DNA of 64,000 bases from Lacipirellulaceae bacterium (GCA_040218535.1 JAVJRG010000012.1:682001-746000); one strand, 5' to 3'; shown: positions 1 to 10,640, numbered from the stretch's first letter. Made by a program: numbers and translations. The notes: a model not told the origin generated them from the letters alone.

Positions 1-376
1 CCGGTTCCGAGCCATCACTACCACTAACGTCGATCGTCCCCGAGAGCATCGCCGAGCCTTGAAACAGAATCGCGAGCGCCTTATCGCCAACAACCGTGAT
101 CGAATCTCCGCTGGCGAAAGTGCTCCCGCCGTTGAAAGCAAACACAGCAATGTCTGGCGCGTCCCCACCTTGCGGAACGACAATGCCTCCTGGAATCCCG
201 TCGAAAGTCAGCGCATCGGTATCGATCGTAAAATCACCCGAAGGAAAAGCACCCAAGGATGAAAAGTCCCGCGGGTCGAGCGGTGCACTTTCAGCATCCG
301 CTACGACGAGCATCGTTGCCGCCGCAACGACAAAAGTTACCTTCACCTTGAAGTGTGATAGGTTGGAAATACTCAT
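1..376 (-). CDS. Secreted surface protein, N-terminal part (runs off left edge)
   Basis: Open frame of 125 codons starting with ATG at 376 and continuing past base 1, so only the N terminus is present. An AGAGGAGTG ribosome site lies about 8 bases upstream. The first ~30 residues form a signal peptide (hydrophobic VTFVVAAATMLVVADAESA). The mature start, PLDPRDFSSLGAFPSGDF, is followed by a beta-type segment with the pattern ALAILFQGSAMLSGTIDVSG, which is typical of the first blade of long planctomycete surface proteins. It follows the 419-4792 gene by 42 bases on the same strand, so the two are probably co-transcribed. Function is unknown; the C-terminal sorting signal, if any, is outside the window. 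Confidence 0.7.
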   Translation of the reverse strand, partial: MSISNLSHFKVKVTFVVAAATMLVVADAESAPLDPRDFSSLGAFPSGDFTIDTDALTFDGIPGGIVVPQGGDAPDIAVFAFNGGSTFASGDSITVVGDKALAILFQGSAMLSGTIDVSGSDGSEP

Positions 377-418
377 GAGACCAACACTCCTCTAGGGTTG
401 CCGAGGGAGGAAAACTGC

Positions 419-3400
419 TCAGAGATGTCGTGCTATGCGTAAGGGAGAAACAACAGCAAACATTAAAAGGATGAAGACGACCGGCGCTGGTTCAGGCACA
501 TTCTGTGAAGATGCAAGCGACGGCGTCGTCCCATATTCGGTTTGCCATGCAGAAATCAGCGACGGGTTATTGCGCTGCAACGTCAAGAAGTCTGCCCCGT
601 CGACATCGCCGTCCGGTTCGGTGTCGGCGGCGAGTGCGGCGAGCACTTCCAGCACGACGTTGTTGGTGCCGTAGAGTATGTTCCACTCGAGGTTGCCGCT
701 AAGTGCGGGAAGAATTTCTTGAACAAAGGTCCCTGTAATGCCGCCGTCTGCAGCGAGGATTTCAAAGCTATCGCCGTTGGTCGGATTGAAGCCACTCAGC
801 AGTGACACGTCAAGCGTTCCATTGAGCGTCGCCATACCGGAAATGTCGAGCGTGTCGAATTCGCTCCCAGAAGTGAGGCCTTCGATCTCAATTTCTAGTA
901 TTGAGAGTATGCCGAAATGAACATTGCCGCCAAAAGTTTCCAATCCGGGACTACTTCCGGGGGTCACATCGGCTTCAAAAAAGACATCGCCACCGCCAGA
1001 AATACCAAAGCCCGCACTGCCGAAGAACGTAGCGCTCGAGCCGGCTGAAACATTGAATAATGTCCCCGTATTAGCCACGTCGTCCCAGAAAGTCACGTCC
1101 GCATTACCGCTGACGATAACGCGTCCGGTGGTTTCGTTATTCAGGTCACCGAACACGTCAGTCTGTCCGTTGGAAAGAGCGAGATCGCCTTGGTTGGTGA
1201 GCCCTGCTCCGCCGACATTCAGAGCACCGCGACCCACGATGTTACCGGCTGCCGCGTTGGTTAGCGAACTGGACGTTTCCAGGGTTCCGCCTTGAAGGCT
1301 GATTAAACCTTGGTTGTTGCCGAGGGCGCCGGTGAGCGAGAGCGTCTTGCCAAATGCAACTCGAATTTCGCCGCTGGAGAAGTTGGACAACGGCATGTCG
1401 ATCTGGCCGTCACCTGTGATTAAGCCAGCATTGTTCAGCGAACTACTTCCCTGCAGTCTCGCACCACTACCTAGGAGTTCGATGCGACCGCCGTTGTCAA
1501 TATCTACTGGCGACACCAAGCTACGCGTTTGCTTGACGAAGATGCGACCACTTGATTTCACGTCAATGAGGCTGTTGATATTGAGTTGGCCTCCATCGAA
1601 TGAGAAATGGCCAAACAATTCAAAATTGTCGGCCGCGAATGAGCCTCCTTCCATGTCGAGCTGCCCTTCGGCGTTGAGAAATGCATCCCCGCCAACAGAC
1701 AAGGTCTTGTCGGCACCCAGAGTAACTGTCGCACCGAGTAATCCGCCAGCGCCAACCGTGATGTCCGAACCCGTTAGATTGAGCGTCCCGGCGTTGAACT
1801 CGAGAATGCCATTGGTCCCAACACTCAGGTTGCTGGTTGTGAGACTGCCGCCGTTGAGCGTCAGCGAACCAATCGAACTGACAATTGTGCTACTCGTCGT
1901 GGCAAGGTGCTTGTCGTCGGTAAGATCAACCACAGGACCGAGAAGTTCCGCGTTATCAATGCGTAGCAAGTTAGTCGTGGAAAGCGTGCCACTATTAAAA
2001 TTGAATTGGCCGCGTATGTCGTAGTCGATTGTCCCCGCGTTGAGGGTGCCGCCATTTAAGTTAACGATGCCTGCGTGAGTGATAAACAAATCGCTGCCGC
2101 TAGTGTTCAGCTCGCCACCATCGGTCAGCGTCACCGTCGCGAGGCGCCCGTCGGTGACGGCATCGATTTCCGGCGATCCGATGTAGGCATCGTGTCCGGG
2201 ACGTACGGTGAGACTCGACCCGGGACCTTCGATGGTCAGGTCAGCCGCATGGGAGAAACTAACATCGAAAAAGCCTGCGCCATCATCAGTAATGAATGTC
2301 CCGACGCCCAGGTGGCTAGTGGTCGCGGTGCTACCCGAGGAAATACTAACTCGGTTCACTTCATTACCGGATCCAGCGGTGGCGATATTAAGAATCCCTA
2401 CATCGAGCATTGCTGTATTTGAAAGGCGAATCTCCGCATCAGGCGTGCCAGTGAAGGATGACATCCAGATTTGCCCGTCATTGATATCCGAGCTGTCCAG
2501 ACTGAAAGAACTGCCCGGTCCGTCGACGACGAGTCGATTTCCATCTAACGCGAATACTGATTGGTTCAGTTCGACCATTCCACCCTCGGTGACTTCAACG
2601 CCAATTCCAGCAAAGCCGGAGAGGCTGACCACTCCGTCGGTCCCTGAGGTCGTTGCTAAGGTCCCTCCTTGCACAAGCAAGTCGCCAAACATGTCGATCC
2701 GACCATTCGCAAGCTGAACGGTTCCCAGGGGATTGACAATGAGCCCTTCATCATCGCTCGTGAAGCGGGCGTTATTGGTAATGTTCATTTCAGCTGTGGT
2801 GCCCATACCTGAATCCTGCCCTAGTTTTGGGGCAGAGAATACTTCCTGCACGATTAGATTGGAGCCAGGCCCGTCAAGGTTTATGAGGATTTGTCCGTTG
2901 CCGGTATCGCTTCCTAAGAGGCTGAATTGGCTTGCTCCGTCAATGATGAGATCGGCGCCCGAGAGAACGTTGAGCGTGGCTACCTGGCCGGTCTGCTGTG
3001 CTCGCATGGATACAGCATCTACTGTCTGCTGGAACCCATTGCTTAGCGTCAGTGTCGAGGAGGTCGGATCAGAAAAGCCTCCTACCGACAATGAATTGAA
3101 TGGGGTCGTGAAACTTAGCTGTGAAGAAGCACCATCCAGCGTAACGGTACCTCCGCCCTCAGCACGGAGAAAACCTACGTTCGTAATGAACAACCCGCCA
3201 TTGGTAATGGTCAACGATGTGCCGCTGGCACGTGTGTGCGTGGCATCGCCGCCAGGACTTTCTTCGTAAGTGCCGTTGTCGACGATCACATCGCCGTTGA
3301 AGTTGACCGCACCGCCGAAACTGACAATGAGTCCTGTATTATCGATTCTTGTCAGGCCTGTACCGGTGTTGAGTACGCCATCGTCGAAGAGATCGATTCG

Positions 3401-4792
3401 TCCACCTTGCCCGAGATTGGCTGCGTCGGCTCCAACGCTCAGTGTCGCGTTTCCATTCTGTGAAAGCGTCCCGTCAATTTGCAACGCACCCCTGCGTGTC
3501 GCTGAAGTCGTCGTCGCGATAGAAATATTATCCGCAGTGACGTTAGTTCCCGCTCCAACCTCCCAGAAAGCTTGTGACGTTCCAGTGCCGGACTCTCCAA
3601 TCGAGACGTTGGCCACGTCTGCGGTGGCGCTAGAGAGAATTTGAATCGAGGAAGTTCCACTCGCGGCAGATTCGATGGTCAAGTTTGCTGCCGTCATATT
3701 GCCGCTGCTTTCAACGCTGAGATCGGCTCCATCGCGCATGATGATGTTCTGCCCCGCGGCGTTGAGCGTGCTATTGGTGCCGGTAATCGTTGCATCCACG
3801 CTGGCCCCATCTAGCGTCAACAACCCGTTGACGTTGACATCGCCGCCGCCACTAACATTCAGGTTTCCCGAGTTTCGAATAAGAATATTCCCAGTACCGG
3901 TGTTGAGGACTCCGTTGTTTTCGATCAGCACTTGGGCGGTGATGTTAGCGTTGACATCATCACCAATAGTCAGTGTCGAAGCTCCCGTCATATTGAGTAG
4001 CGATCCGGAGCCGTTGACCGTAATGGTCGCTTCTTGAACGACTGAACCAGAATTCGAATCGCCGACAACAATGCTGGCGGTATCGACTGCTGAACCAGAC
4101 AAAACATTCACACGCCCCGTACTGCCTGCAACTCCCGATCCGGAAATCATTCGCAGCAATCCGCCGATCTGGTTAGCCGTGGTTCCGTTTTGAAACGTTA
4201 GGGTGCCGATCCCACCGCTGGAACCCATGCTCACTCCATCGGAAACGTCCAGCGTCGAACTATTGCCGTCCAAAATAAGTGTGCCATTGCCTCCCAGCCC
4301 CAGAAAGACATCATCGCCGACGTCGACGCGACTAGCGAAGTTCACATTCAGGGAGCTACCGCCACCAACGGAAAGATCGTCGCCAATGTTCAATCGCGAA
4401 GGGTCATTGAAAGTTCCCAGGGTGAGATTGCCGCCAGAAATCATGGCATCGGCTTGCCCAGTCGTCAGGTTGAAAATGCCAAACCCGATAACATTTTCTT
4501 TGAATGTGACGTCCCCGGCTGTCACTTGCAAAAGATCACTGGCAACCGGAGACAGACTCATCGTCACGGTGTACGTTCCCGCTTCGTTAAAGCGAGCAAC
4601 ATCGCCCGCGTTTGGCGGGGCCGAGTCAGTACCGGTGATATTGGTCCAATTCGTAGACGTGGTGAACACACCGCTGGTAGGGTTCGTCCACTCAAAGGTG
4701 TCCCCTCCAGCCAGCGAACCAACGGCGATAATCGAAAGGATGAAAACTCCGCAGCGTGCAATGCCGCGACAAATAGTAAGGCAAAATTTCAT
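419..4792 (-). CDS. Giant T5SS/PEP-CTERM-associated repeat surface protein with PEP-CTERM anchor
   Basis: Frame of 1457 residues from ATG at 4792. The frame stays open upstream to 4918, but those codons overlap the preceding gene, and 4792 has a GGGGA site and starts a good signal peptide (MKFCLTICRGIARCGVFILS). The body is many low-complexity beta repeats rich in Gly, Asn, Thr and Ser (patterns such as LTIGDDVNANITAQVLIENNG and GTLILDGNSSTLDVSDG), as in T5SS/PEP-CTERM-associated repeats. Residues ~1389-1410 carry one calcium-loop-like linker, [22 protein letters not shown] at ~1432 is followed by a hydrophobic stretch and RIARHL, a PEP-CTERM signal. By family knowledge it is exported and processed by an exosortase at the cell surface. 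The substrate or partner is unknown. It lies between two like genes on the same strand. Confidence 0.85.
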   Translation of the reverse strand: MKFCLTICRGIARCGVFILSIIAVGSLAGGDTFEWTNPTSGVFTTSTNWTNITGTDSAPPNAGDVARFNEAGTYTVTMSLSPVASDLLQVTAGDVTFKENVIGFGIFNLTTGQADAMISGGNLTLGTFNDPSRLNIGDDLSVGGGSSLNVNFASRVDVGDDVFLGLGGNGTLILDGNSSTLDVSDGVSMGSSGGIGTLTFQNGTTANQIGGLLRMISGSGVAGSTGRVNVLSGSAVDTASIVVGDSNSGSVVQEATITVNGSGSLLNMTGASTLTIGDDVNANITAQVLIENNGVLNTGTGNILIRNSGNLNVSGGGDVNVNGLLTLDGASVDATITGTNSTLNAAGQNIIMRDGADLSVESSGNMTAANLTIESAASGTSSIQILSSATADVANVSIGESGTGTSQAFWEVGAGTNVTADNISIATTTSATRRGALQIDGTLSQNGNATLSVGADAANLGQGGRIDLFDDGVLNTGTGLTRIDNTGLIVSFGGAVNFNGDVIVDNGTYEESPGGDATHTRASGTSLTITNGGLFITNVGFLRAEGGGTVTLDGASSQLSFTTPFNSLSVGGFSDPTSSTLTLSNGFQQTVDAVSMRAQQTGQVATLNVLSGADLIIDGASQFSLLGSDTGNGQILINLDGPGSNLIVQEVFSAPKLGQDSGMGTTAEMNITNNARFTSDDEGLIVNPLGTVQLANGRIDMFGDLLVQGGTLATTSGTDGVVSLSGFAGIGVEVTEGGMVELNQSVFALDGNRLVVDGPGSSFSLDSSDINDGQIWMSSFTGTPDAEIRLSNTAMLDVGILNIATAGSGNEVNRVSISSGSTATTSHLGVGTFITDDGAGFFDVSFSHAADLTIEGPGSSLTVRPGHDAYIGSPEIDAVTDGRLATVTLTDGGELNTSGSDLFITHAGIVNLNGGTLNAGTIDYDIRGQFNFNSGTLSTTNLLRIDNAELLGPVVDLTDDKHLATTSSTIVSSIGSLTLNGGSLTTSNLSVGTNGILEFNAGTLNLTGSDITVGAGGLLGATVTLGADKTLSVGGDAFLNAEGQLDMEGGSFAADNFELFGHFSFDGGQLNINSLIDVKSSGRIFVKQTRSLVSPVDIDNGGRIELLGSGARLQGSSSLNNAGLITGDGQIDMPLSNFSSGEIRVAFGKTLSLTGALGNNQGLISLQGGTLETSSSLTNAAAGNIVGRGALNVGGAGLTNQGDLALSNGQTDVFGDLNNETTGRVIVSGNADVTFWDDVANTGTLFNVSAGSSATFFGSAGFGISGGGDVFFEADVTPGSSPGLETFGGNVHFGILSILEIEIEGLTSGSEFDTLDISGMATLNGTLDVSLLSGFNPTNGDSFEILAADGGITGTFVQEILPALSGNLEWNILYGTNNVVLEVLAALAADTEPDGDVDGADFLTLQRNNPSLISAWQTEYGTTPSLASSQNVPEPAPVVFILLMFAVVSPLRIARHL

Positions 4793-4850
4793 CACAAATC
4801 CCCGCTCTCGAGACATACTGGCTAGGGCCGTTGCTCCGCTTAGGCAACAA

Positions 4851-7800
4851 TTAGAACCTTGCAGAACGCCGCAGGCAAGAAAAGCTATAAAGGCTGCTGA
4901 TAAGGAGTAGAAGAGCACTCGGCTCCGGCACGTTTTGCGAACTCGCCAGCGAGGCCGTTGTTCCGTATTCTGTTTGCCAACTGGGTATCAACGACGGATC
5001 GGTACGTTGCAGCGTCAAGAAGTCCGCCCCGTCAACATCGCCGTCCGGCTCGGTGTCGGCAGCCAGTGCCGCGAGGACTTCCAGCACGACGTTGTTCGAC
5101 CCGTAGAGGACGTTCCACTCCAGACCTGCAAGCGTGGGAAAGTTCTCCACAGCAAACACATCTTGCACGCTGGTGGCCGTGATGATTTCGAAGGTGTCGC
5201 CCGCTACCGGTGTGAAGCCGCCAAGTAGCGAAACCTCCAACGTACCGCCCAGGTCGGCGATGCCTGCGCCGAGGATATGTTCCAAGCGATCGAACTCGCC
5301 CTGCCCGGTGCCACCGAGTTCAATTTCTAGTGTGCCGTTGTAACTAACGCTGCCACGGTTGACCGTTGCGGGCGAAAAGCCGGGCGAGTCGGTCCCCGTA
5401 ATGTTGCAGTTATCGCAAGTGCCGACACCTTTCACGAAGCCGGTGAGCGTGATCGGCTCGGCCAATGAATTCCCCGTGATGTTGCCGTTATTGATGACTG
5501 GCGTCGCCGAGTTATCCGGCGTGTCGATGGTGCCAAAGCCTGAGACGTTCCCGCCAAAGTCCAGCGTCAGGCCATTGTTGGCAATTAGATTTGCCGATCC
5601 ACCGCTGCCGTTACCCAGCGTCACGTTCGCGCCCGAATCGAACACCGCGTCGTTGGCATCGTGCAGCGTCGTCGCGCCGGATTGAATCTGCACATCGCCG
5701 TTGGAGTAAAAGCCTGAGTTAGAAGTCGCATCGCCGAGTGCAAGGGAGCCGGTAGCCATAATCGTTGAGCCGGTAGCAGCCAAGACGCGAGCGTTCACTG
5801 AACCATTGCCCGAAAGTTGTCCGCCGAATTGAAGATTCACACGCTCCGAATCAATCGTTCCGCCGGTGAGACTCACCGAGCCCAGCGCGCCGATGTTGGT
5901 TTGGCTCAGTGCCGAGGTTGTCAACGAAGCCCCAGAGGCAATCGTCACACTGCTTGGTGAAATAACACCCGCTACGCCAATCGACATGTTACCGGTGACG
6001 CTCACTTCGCCGCCTTGAATATCAAGCGGCCCCTCGCCACCGGAGGCCGAATCGTTCAAGGCAAGCAGTCCAGCGCTGACGAGCGTTCCGCCCGCGTAGT
6101 CGTTGTTGCCGTTGAGGACGAGTGTTCCGTCGCCACTCTTGATGAGTTGGCCCGTGCCGCCTAGATCGCCGTTGACGGTGTAAGCTTGACCGGAGTCGAT
6201 GTCAAAGGTGCCTGTTGAGCCCGTTAACAAGAATCCGCGTGCCGCTGTCGAACTGCCGGTGACCTTGAGTGTCGTTGAGTCTTCCAGGGTCACAGTTCCT
6301 CCTGCGCCTAAGCTAGTGTCATCGGCAATCTCCACGGTCCCCGCATTGATCGCGGTTGCACCCGTATAAGTGTTCGTTGCTGAGAGCGTCAGCCGCTCCG
6401 TTCCGTTCTTCTCAAGATTCCCGGTACCGCTAATGACGCCCGCGAACGTGACGGGATTGACGAGGTCGAAATCGAGCGTGGCGTTGTTCTCGATGTTTCC
6501 CCCAGTAGTCCCTTGCCCGGTGATCTGCAAAGTCCCCTGCTCAATCACTTTGTTATTCCCGTCGACATCATTGCCATTCAGCGTGAGCGTACCTAGGCCC
6601 GACTTGGTCAGCACACCCGTGCCGGAGAGCGTCCCGGCGAGAATGTATTCCGCACTAGGATTGGAGATTTCGAAGTCGAAATCGTTGGTCACTTCAAACG
6701 CGCGGCTGCTGGCAAGCTGGTTGCTGCCGGTGTATCGAAGATCGCCTCCGAGGGCTCGAATCTCTGCGGACGAGAGCCCGAGATTTCCAAGTCCAGAGAA
6801 AGAAACAAGACCGCTGAGAAGATCGTTCGAACCGGAGTAGGTATTGTTTCCCGTGAGCGTAAGTGTTCCGCTGCCTGCTTGGGTGACCGTCCCGCTTCCG
6901 CTGATTTGCCCACCGTTGCTTATCGAGCTAGAGCGACTGTACCTTAGGTTTCCGTTATTGAGGATGTTGCCGCTGACTGCCCCTGTCGATCCGCCGTTGC
7001 CAATCTGCAAAGTTCCGTCGGTGATCGTTGTTCCGCCGCTGTAGGTGTGGTTCCCAGTAAGCGTAAGCGTGCCGCTTCCTTGCTTCTCGACGGCGCCAGT
7101 CCCCGAGATATTGCCCCCGTAGGTTACGTTGTTGTCGCGGTCGAAAATCACATCAGATAAGTTGTTCACGTTGCCAGTGATTGAACCGGTCGACCCATCG
7201 CCAATCTTCAAGGTTCCCGCGGAGACAATCGTTGTCCCACCGTAGGTGTTGTTTCCTGTCAACGTAAGCGTTCCACTGCCCAGCTTCGTCACGGTGCCGC
7301 TACCGCTGATCGTTCTGCCATAGGTAGAGCTTGTACTGCGGTTAAAAGTCACACTCGTGTTGTTGACGATATTGCTATTGATCGATCCGCTACCGCCGCC
7401 GTTACCAATGTTCAAAGTTCCGCCAGTCAAGACTGTGGTTCCACTAAAGGAGTTATTGGCCAACAGCGTCAACGACCCGGCCCCTTGCTTATTGAGCGTG
7501 CCATTGCCGCTGATGACGCCGCTAAAGAGATAAGGATTGGAACGGTTGATGGTGACTGTGGCGTTATTAGAAAGATTGCCATCGATCGAGCCAGTCGTCC
7601 CACCTGATCCGATTTCTAGAATGCCACCAGTGACTGAAGTCGTCCCGGTGTAAGTATTGTTTCCGGTCAGTCGCAACCGACCGCTCCCTGTTTTGCTGAG
7701 CGACGTTGATCCGGAAATTGGTCCAGAGACCGTCAACCGTGCCGGAGCATTGACGATATTCCACTGCGCACTAGTCAGCAAAAGCACGCTGCTGTTGATG

Positions 7801-8174
7801 TTGTAATTGGCCGACGTGCCATTGACCGTCAAATCGCCACTGGAGAGCCGCAGTTGCGACTCGGACAACGTCACCGACGACGAGCCGCTAAAGGTCGCCG
7901 AGATGATCGTGCGACTTCCATTGAGCTGAACATTAATCGGCCCTACGCCACCCGTATTGAACACGGCAACGTCGTTCGAATCCGGAAAAGTACCCGCCGG
8001 GCCGCCGGACCAATTCGACGTACCTGGGAAACCGAAGTCGACTTCATCCCAGTCGTTACCAGTGGCGTCGCCCGTCCAGGTATACGTTAGGGCCCAAGCC
8101 GGACGAGCCATTCCCAGAAGAACGAGAATGACGGCTGATAAGAAGACGAACTTCGTCCCTTGAGAATGGTACAT
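4851..8174 (-). CDS. Autotransporter-type beta-repeat surface protein with PEP-CTERM anchor
   Basis: 1107 residues from ATG at 8174. The frame extends upstream to 8378, but that part reads through a decayed gene, and 8174 begins a clear signal peptide ending near AWA-L (residue ~28). Residues ~160-700 hold about eight units of 65-75 residues with the core [15 protein letters not shown], the autotransporter-associated beta strand repeat. A C-terminal domain ([18 protein letters not shown] onward) matches one in the 20404-23037 protein. The tail has [18 protein letters not shown] at ~1040 and VPEP at ~1082, then a hydrophobic segment and RRSARF. Despite the repeat name there is no outer-membrane barrel, so it is read as a surface-anchored protein rather than an autotransporter. 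Same-strand neighbour 58 bases downstream. Confidence 0.85.
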   Translation of the reverse strand: MYHSQGTKFVFLSAVILVLLGMARPAWALTYTWTGDATGNDWDEVDFGFPGTSNWSGGPAGTFPDSNDVAVFNTGGVGPINVQLNGSRTIISATFSGSSSVTLSESQLRLSSGDLTVNGTSANYNINSSVLLLTSAQWNIVNAPARLTVSGPISGSTSLSKTGSGRLRLTGNNTYTGTTSVTGGILEIGSGGTTGSIDGNLSNNATVTINRSNPYLFSGVISGNGTLNKQGAGSLTLLANNSFSGTTVLTGGTLNIGNGGGSGSINSNIVNNTSVTFNRSTSSTYGRTISGSGTVTKLGSGTLTLTGNNTYGGTTIVSAGTLKIGDGSTGSITGNVNNLSDVIFDRDNNVTYGGNISGTGAVEKQGSGTLTLTGNHTYSGGTTITDGTLQIGNGGSTGAVSGNILNNGNLRYSRSSSISNGGQISGSGTVTQAGSGTLTLTGNNTYSGSNDLLSGLVSFSGLGNLGLSSAEIRALGGDLRYTGSNQLASSRAFEVTNDFDFEISNPSAEYILAGTLSGTGVLTKSGLGTLTLNGNDVDGNNKVIEQGTLQITGQGTTGGNIENNATLDFDLVNPVTFAGVISGTGNLEKNGTERLTLSATNTYTGATAINAGTVEIADDTSLGAGGTVTLEDSTTLKVTGSSTAARGFLLTGSTGTFDIDSGQAYTVNGDLGGTGQLIKSGDGTLVLNGNNDYAGGTLVSAGLLALNDSASGGEGPLDIQGGEVSVTGNMSIGVAGVISPSSVTIASGASLTTSALSQTNIGALGSVSLTGGTIDSERVNLQFGGQLSGNGSVNARVLAATGSTIMATGSLALGDATSNSGFYSNGDVQIQSGATTLHDANDAVFDSGANVTLGNGSGGSANLIANNGLTLDFGGNVSGFGTIDTPDNSATPVINNGNITGNSLAEPITLTGFVKGVGTCDNCNITGTDSPGFSPATVNRGSVSYNGTLEIELGGTGQGEFDRLEHILGAGIADLGGTLEVSLLGGFTPVAGDTFEIITATSVQDVFAVENFPTLAGLEWNVLYGSNNVVLEVLAALAADTEPDGDVDGADFLTLQRTDPSLIPSWQTEYGTTASLASSQNVPEPSALLLLISSLYSFSCLRRSARF

Positions 8175-8239
8175 CGCAGACCCCCACACCGAGAATTCGG
8201 AATTCGAATAGGTAATGCCTGCTCTGCTCCAGTGGTCTA

Positions 8240-8530
8240 TTAGAACCTTGCTCCGCCTCGTAAACAAGGAAATAGTGTGGAGGCCAGCAGGAGAAGGCAG
8301 ATCGCACCGGGCTAGGGCACGTTTTGCGAAGACGCGAGTGATCCCGGCGCGCCGGGACTGCCGTACTCGGTTTGCCAAGAAGGAATGAGCGCAGGGTTAT
8401 CACGCTGAAGCGCAAGAAAGTCCGCTCCGTCGACGTCGCCGTCCGGTTCGGTGTCGGTGGACGATCCGGCAGCGATTTCGAGAACAACATTGTTCGTGCC
8501 GTAGAGAATGTTCCAGTTCAAATCGCCAGC
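8240..8530 (-). pseudogene. Remnant C-terminus of a PEP-CTERM repeat protein, stop in the PEP motif
   Basis: The minus strand reads DLNWNILYGTNNVVLEI, then [18 protein letters not shown], then SLASSQNVP and a TAG at 8312-8314. Past the stop in the same frame come [17 protein letters not shown] and GGARF before TAA at 8240. This is the whole PEP-CTERM tail with the glutamate codon of VPEP changed to amber (GAG to TAG). No signal peptide or repeat body remains, and upstream of ~8530 the homology stops abruptly. It sits just upstream of a full-length paralogue on the same strand. A broken copy left by recombination is the simplest reading. Confidence 0.75.
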
Positions 8531-8580
8531 GGCGTGGAAGCGATTTCCTTCGAATTCATTAAACCTGGGCGAAGCACCCA

Positions 8581-8918
8581 CCATTTCCCGCGAAGGAATC
8601 GTGCATCGAGACATCGCGACGCGCAACATGCTGGTCACTACCACCAGCGGGAATTACGCCTCGGGCGATGGCGAGTTTCTCCTCTTCGGCAACGATGGCG
8701 GTCAGTCACTCCGCGGTTCCGATGTCGGCCCGGTGCGCTGGATGGCCCCCGAGTCGATCCGCCTGTTCTCGACGAACCCTGGGGCCGGACCTGACGACTA
8801 CTTCGACCTCCCGGCCGGTTCGTACTTTACCGTTTTCTATGCCGTGCTTGAACCTTCAGCGGTTGGGTTGCTGGTTTTTGCGAGCGGACTTCTGTGCTGC
8901 CGACGGCTTCGCAGCTAG
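8581..8918 (+). pseudogene. Protein-kinase-like fragment joined to a PEP-CTERM-like tail
   Basis: A plus-strand frame open from 8508 to 8918. Its first part is antisense to the neighbouring remnant, so only ~8581 on is meaningful. It contains GIVHRDIATRNMLV, which fits the catalytic loop of tyrosine-type protein kinases (HRDxAxRN), and GPVRWMAPESIR, which fits the APE segment. The DFG metal-binding motif that should lie between is not recognisable, and the lobe after APE is missing. The frame ends with VLEPSAVGLLVFASGLL and CCRRLRS, which looks like a PEP-CTERM tail with PEP changed to LEP. There is no export signal. It ends tail to tail with the TadE-like gene, the stop codons overlapping. 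Most likely a relic chimera. Confidence 0.5.
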
Positions 8919-9442
8919 TCATCATCGTCACCGCCGCCCGAACTGTCTCTGTTCTCGTGCCGTAGGTTGCCATCGTTTTCTTGGTCGTCGTCGGAATCAA
9001 AATAGCCGTTCGTATCGCCGCCGTCACTTCGGTCGATGTCAGCGGGCATGACGCAACGTCCTTGCAGGGTTGCTCCTGACAGGAAGTTCGGCGGCAGCCA
9101 GGCGACCTGGGAGTAAGGGATGGTCACGGTCACCGTGATCGGTTCCAGGGGAACGTCGACCGCGGCCTTCGAGCTCGGGTTGAAGACAATTGTGTGATTT
9201 GTCAGTCCCGCATTCGACATCGCCGTGTTGATGATCGCCGAAGCGTTCGCTTGCGTGGTGCCTTCGACACTGTACACACGACAGCCGGCATTCGCGGCTT
9301 CTTGCAAGGCATGCGACACGATCACGGCTCGAGCTGCTTCGACAGCTCCCAAAACAAGCATCACGATCAGCGGCAACACCACGGCAAACTCCGTGGCAGC
9401 CACGGCGCGGCGTTGGGGTGGTTGATGGCTAGTTTGAAACAT
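8915..9442 (-). CDS. TadE-like pseudopilin with acidic C-terminal tail
   Basis: 175 residues from ATG at 9442, preceded by AGAGGCAGG; two in-frame ATGs farther upstream lack a suitable site. The N terminus RRAVAATEFAVVLPLIVML is a TadE-type leader plus single membrane helix, with the conserved glutamate (TEF) just inside the helix. It continues with AARAVIVSHALQEAANAGCR, as in TadE proteins. TadE-family proteins are minor pseudopilins of tight-adherence pili or related surface assemblies. The last ~40 residues are unusually acidic (NGYFDSDDDQENDGN, then GGGDDDD). It is the last gene of a TadE-TadG-TadE run on this strand. No Tad ATPase or secretin gene is present here. Confidence 0.8.
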   Translation of the reverse strand: MFQTSHQPPQRRAVAATEFAVVLPLIVMLVLGAVEAARAVIVSHALQEAANAGCRVYSVEGTTQANASAIINTAMSNAGLTNHTIVFNPSSKAAVDVPLEPITVTVTIPYSQVAWLPPNFLSGATLQGRCVMPADIDRSDGGDTNGYFDSDDDQENDGNLRHENRDSSGGGDDDD

Positions 9443-9478
9443 GATCCTGCCTCTAATCATTCCTCGTAACATCCGCTT

Positions 9479-10640
9479 TTATTGCACAAGCTGGGTCTGC
9501 TTCATGGCATCGGCAATCCGAGCAAAAGCGTCGGTTAGCCCGGTGGTGAGTGTCCCCGACGAACCGCCGGGGGCGCGAAAATGCTCGCCACCGGTAACGT
9601 CGGCAATCTGCTGCATGAGATCTTCGTCGGCGCCGTTGCCTAGGCTGATCGTGTAGACCTTAATGTTCAAGCCCTTGGCATAGTAAGCCATGTCGAGGGC
9701 GTACCCCGGTCCGTTGCCGTTGGGTTTGTTGGCGCGGCCGTCGCTCATGAGGATGATAACCCGCTCGACACCACTTCGTGCATTCTGGCTCAAGTAGTGG
9801 GCCGAATCTCGTAGCGCACCGCCGACGGGTGTCCAGCCGTTGTATTTGTTGGCCAACAACGTACTGGAATTCAACACATTGTTCCGAATGTAATTCAGGT
9901 CGTAGGTAAGGGGAGCTTCGAGAACGCCGCACCACTCGTCGTTCGAGGGATACAACGAGGAAGGGGCGAGCGTATACGAAACGCCGCCATGCCCCTGGGA
10001 GCTGGGGTTGTACTTGCTAATGATAGCGCCGTACCCCATCACGCCTAAGCGGTCGTTGTCGCCCACATCCCGCAACACATCAATAAAGGTGGGGGGCAGC
10101 ACTACGCAGCGCTTGGATTCGGCCCTGCGCCGCCATCGAACCGGAGAGATCAAGCGTCATCATAATGTCCATCGGGTTGCCGCTGCCAATGGCAATGGCC
10201 GACCGCGGCACGGCAAAGGTGTGCAGTCCCATGAGCTTGCCAAAGAACAACGGTTCTTTGTCGAGCGTCCCGCTCACTTGGATAGCATCAGGCACGCTAC
10301 CACCTGGCGTGAAGGAACGTGTTGCTGAGCTCCAATTTCCTGCTTGGATCGTGATCGCCTCTTCAGGGACGGTGACAAACGCCCCGGCGCGATTCTGCTG
10401 GACAAAAGCGAGGCCCGCGGCCAGAGCTGCGTCGACATCGTCGGGGTCTTCGCGCAGTTGTAGCCCAGCAGCCAAAGCCCCCGCATCCACGGCCGTTTGC
10501 AATTGCGAACGCACCAGATAGATACGGCCAATCTCCACTGAGAAGGCGACCATCGCGATCAAGACGGGAAGCAAAAACGCGACAAGCAGCATGGTGGCGC
10601 CACGTCGGTCGCGTCGATCAATTGTTGGCTGTGTTGGCAT
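9479..10640 (-). CDS. TadG-like protein with von Willebrand A domain, split by a one-base frameshift
   Basis: Two overlapping frames form one gene. The first (10640-10080) has the Tad leader DRRGATMLLVAFLLPVLIAM, a helix, and LVRSQLQTAVDAGALAAGLQ, and ends in the start of a von Willebrand A domain with the metal site DLSGS. The second (10153-9479) carries the rest of that domain, including GWTPVGGAL and LMSDGRANK. The break lies in a run of six G (plus strand 10091-10096); with five, AAPTFIDVLRDVG reads straight on. The joined product would be about 386 residues. The role by family is a surface or pilus-associated protein of the TadE/TadG group. Either the run is miscalled or the gene is broken in this strain. 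Confidence 0.8.

Noticed and set aside
6060-7750. CRISPR-like regular repeats
   Set aside because: The periodicity comes from in-frame protein repeats of 65-75 residues; the DNA units vary and there are no unique spacers.
4851-8174. Type V autotransporter
   Set aside because: It has the associated beta repeats but ends in a PEP-CTERM signal and has no outer-membrane barrel domain.
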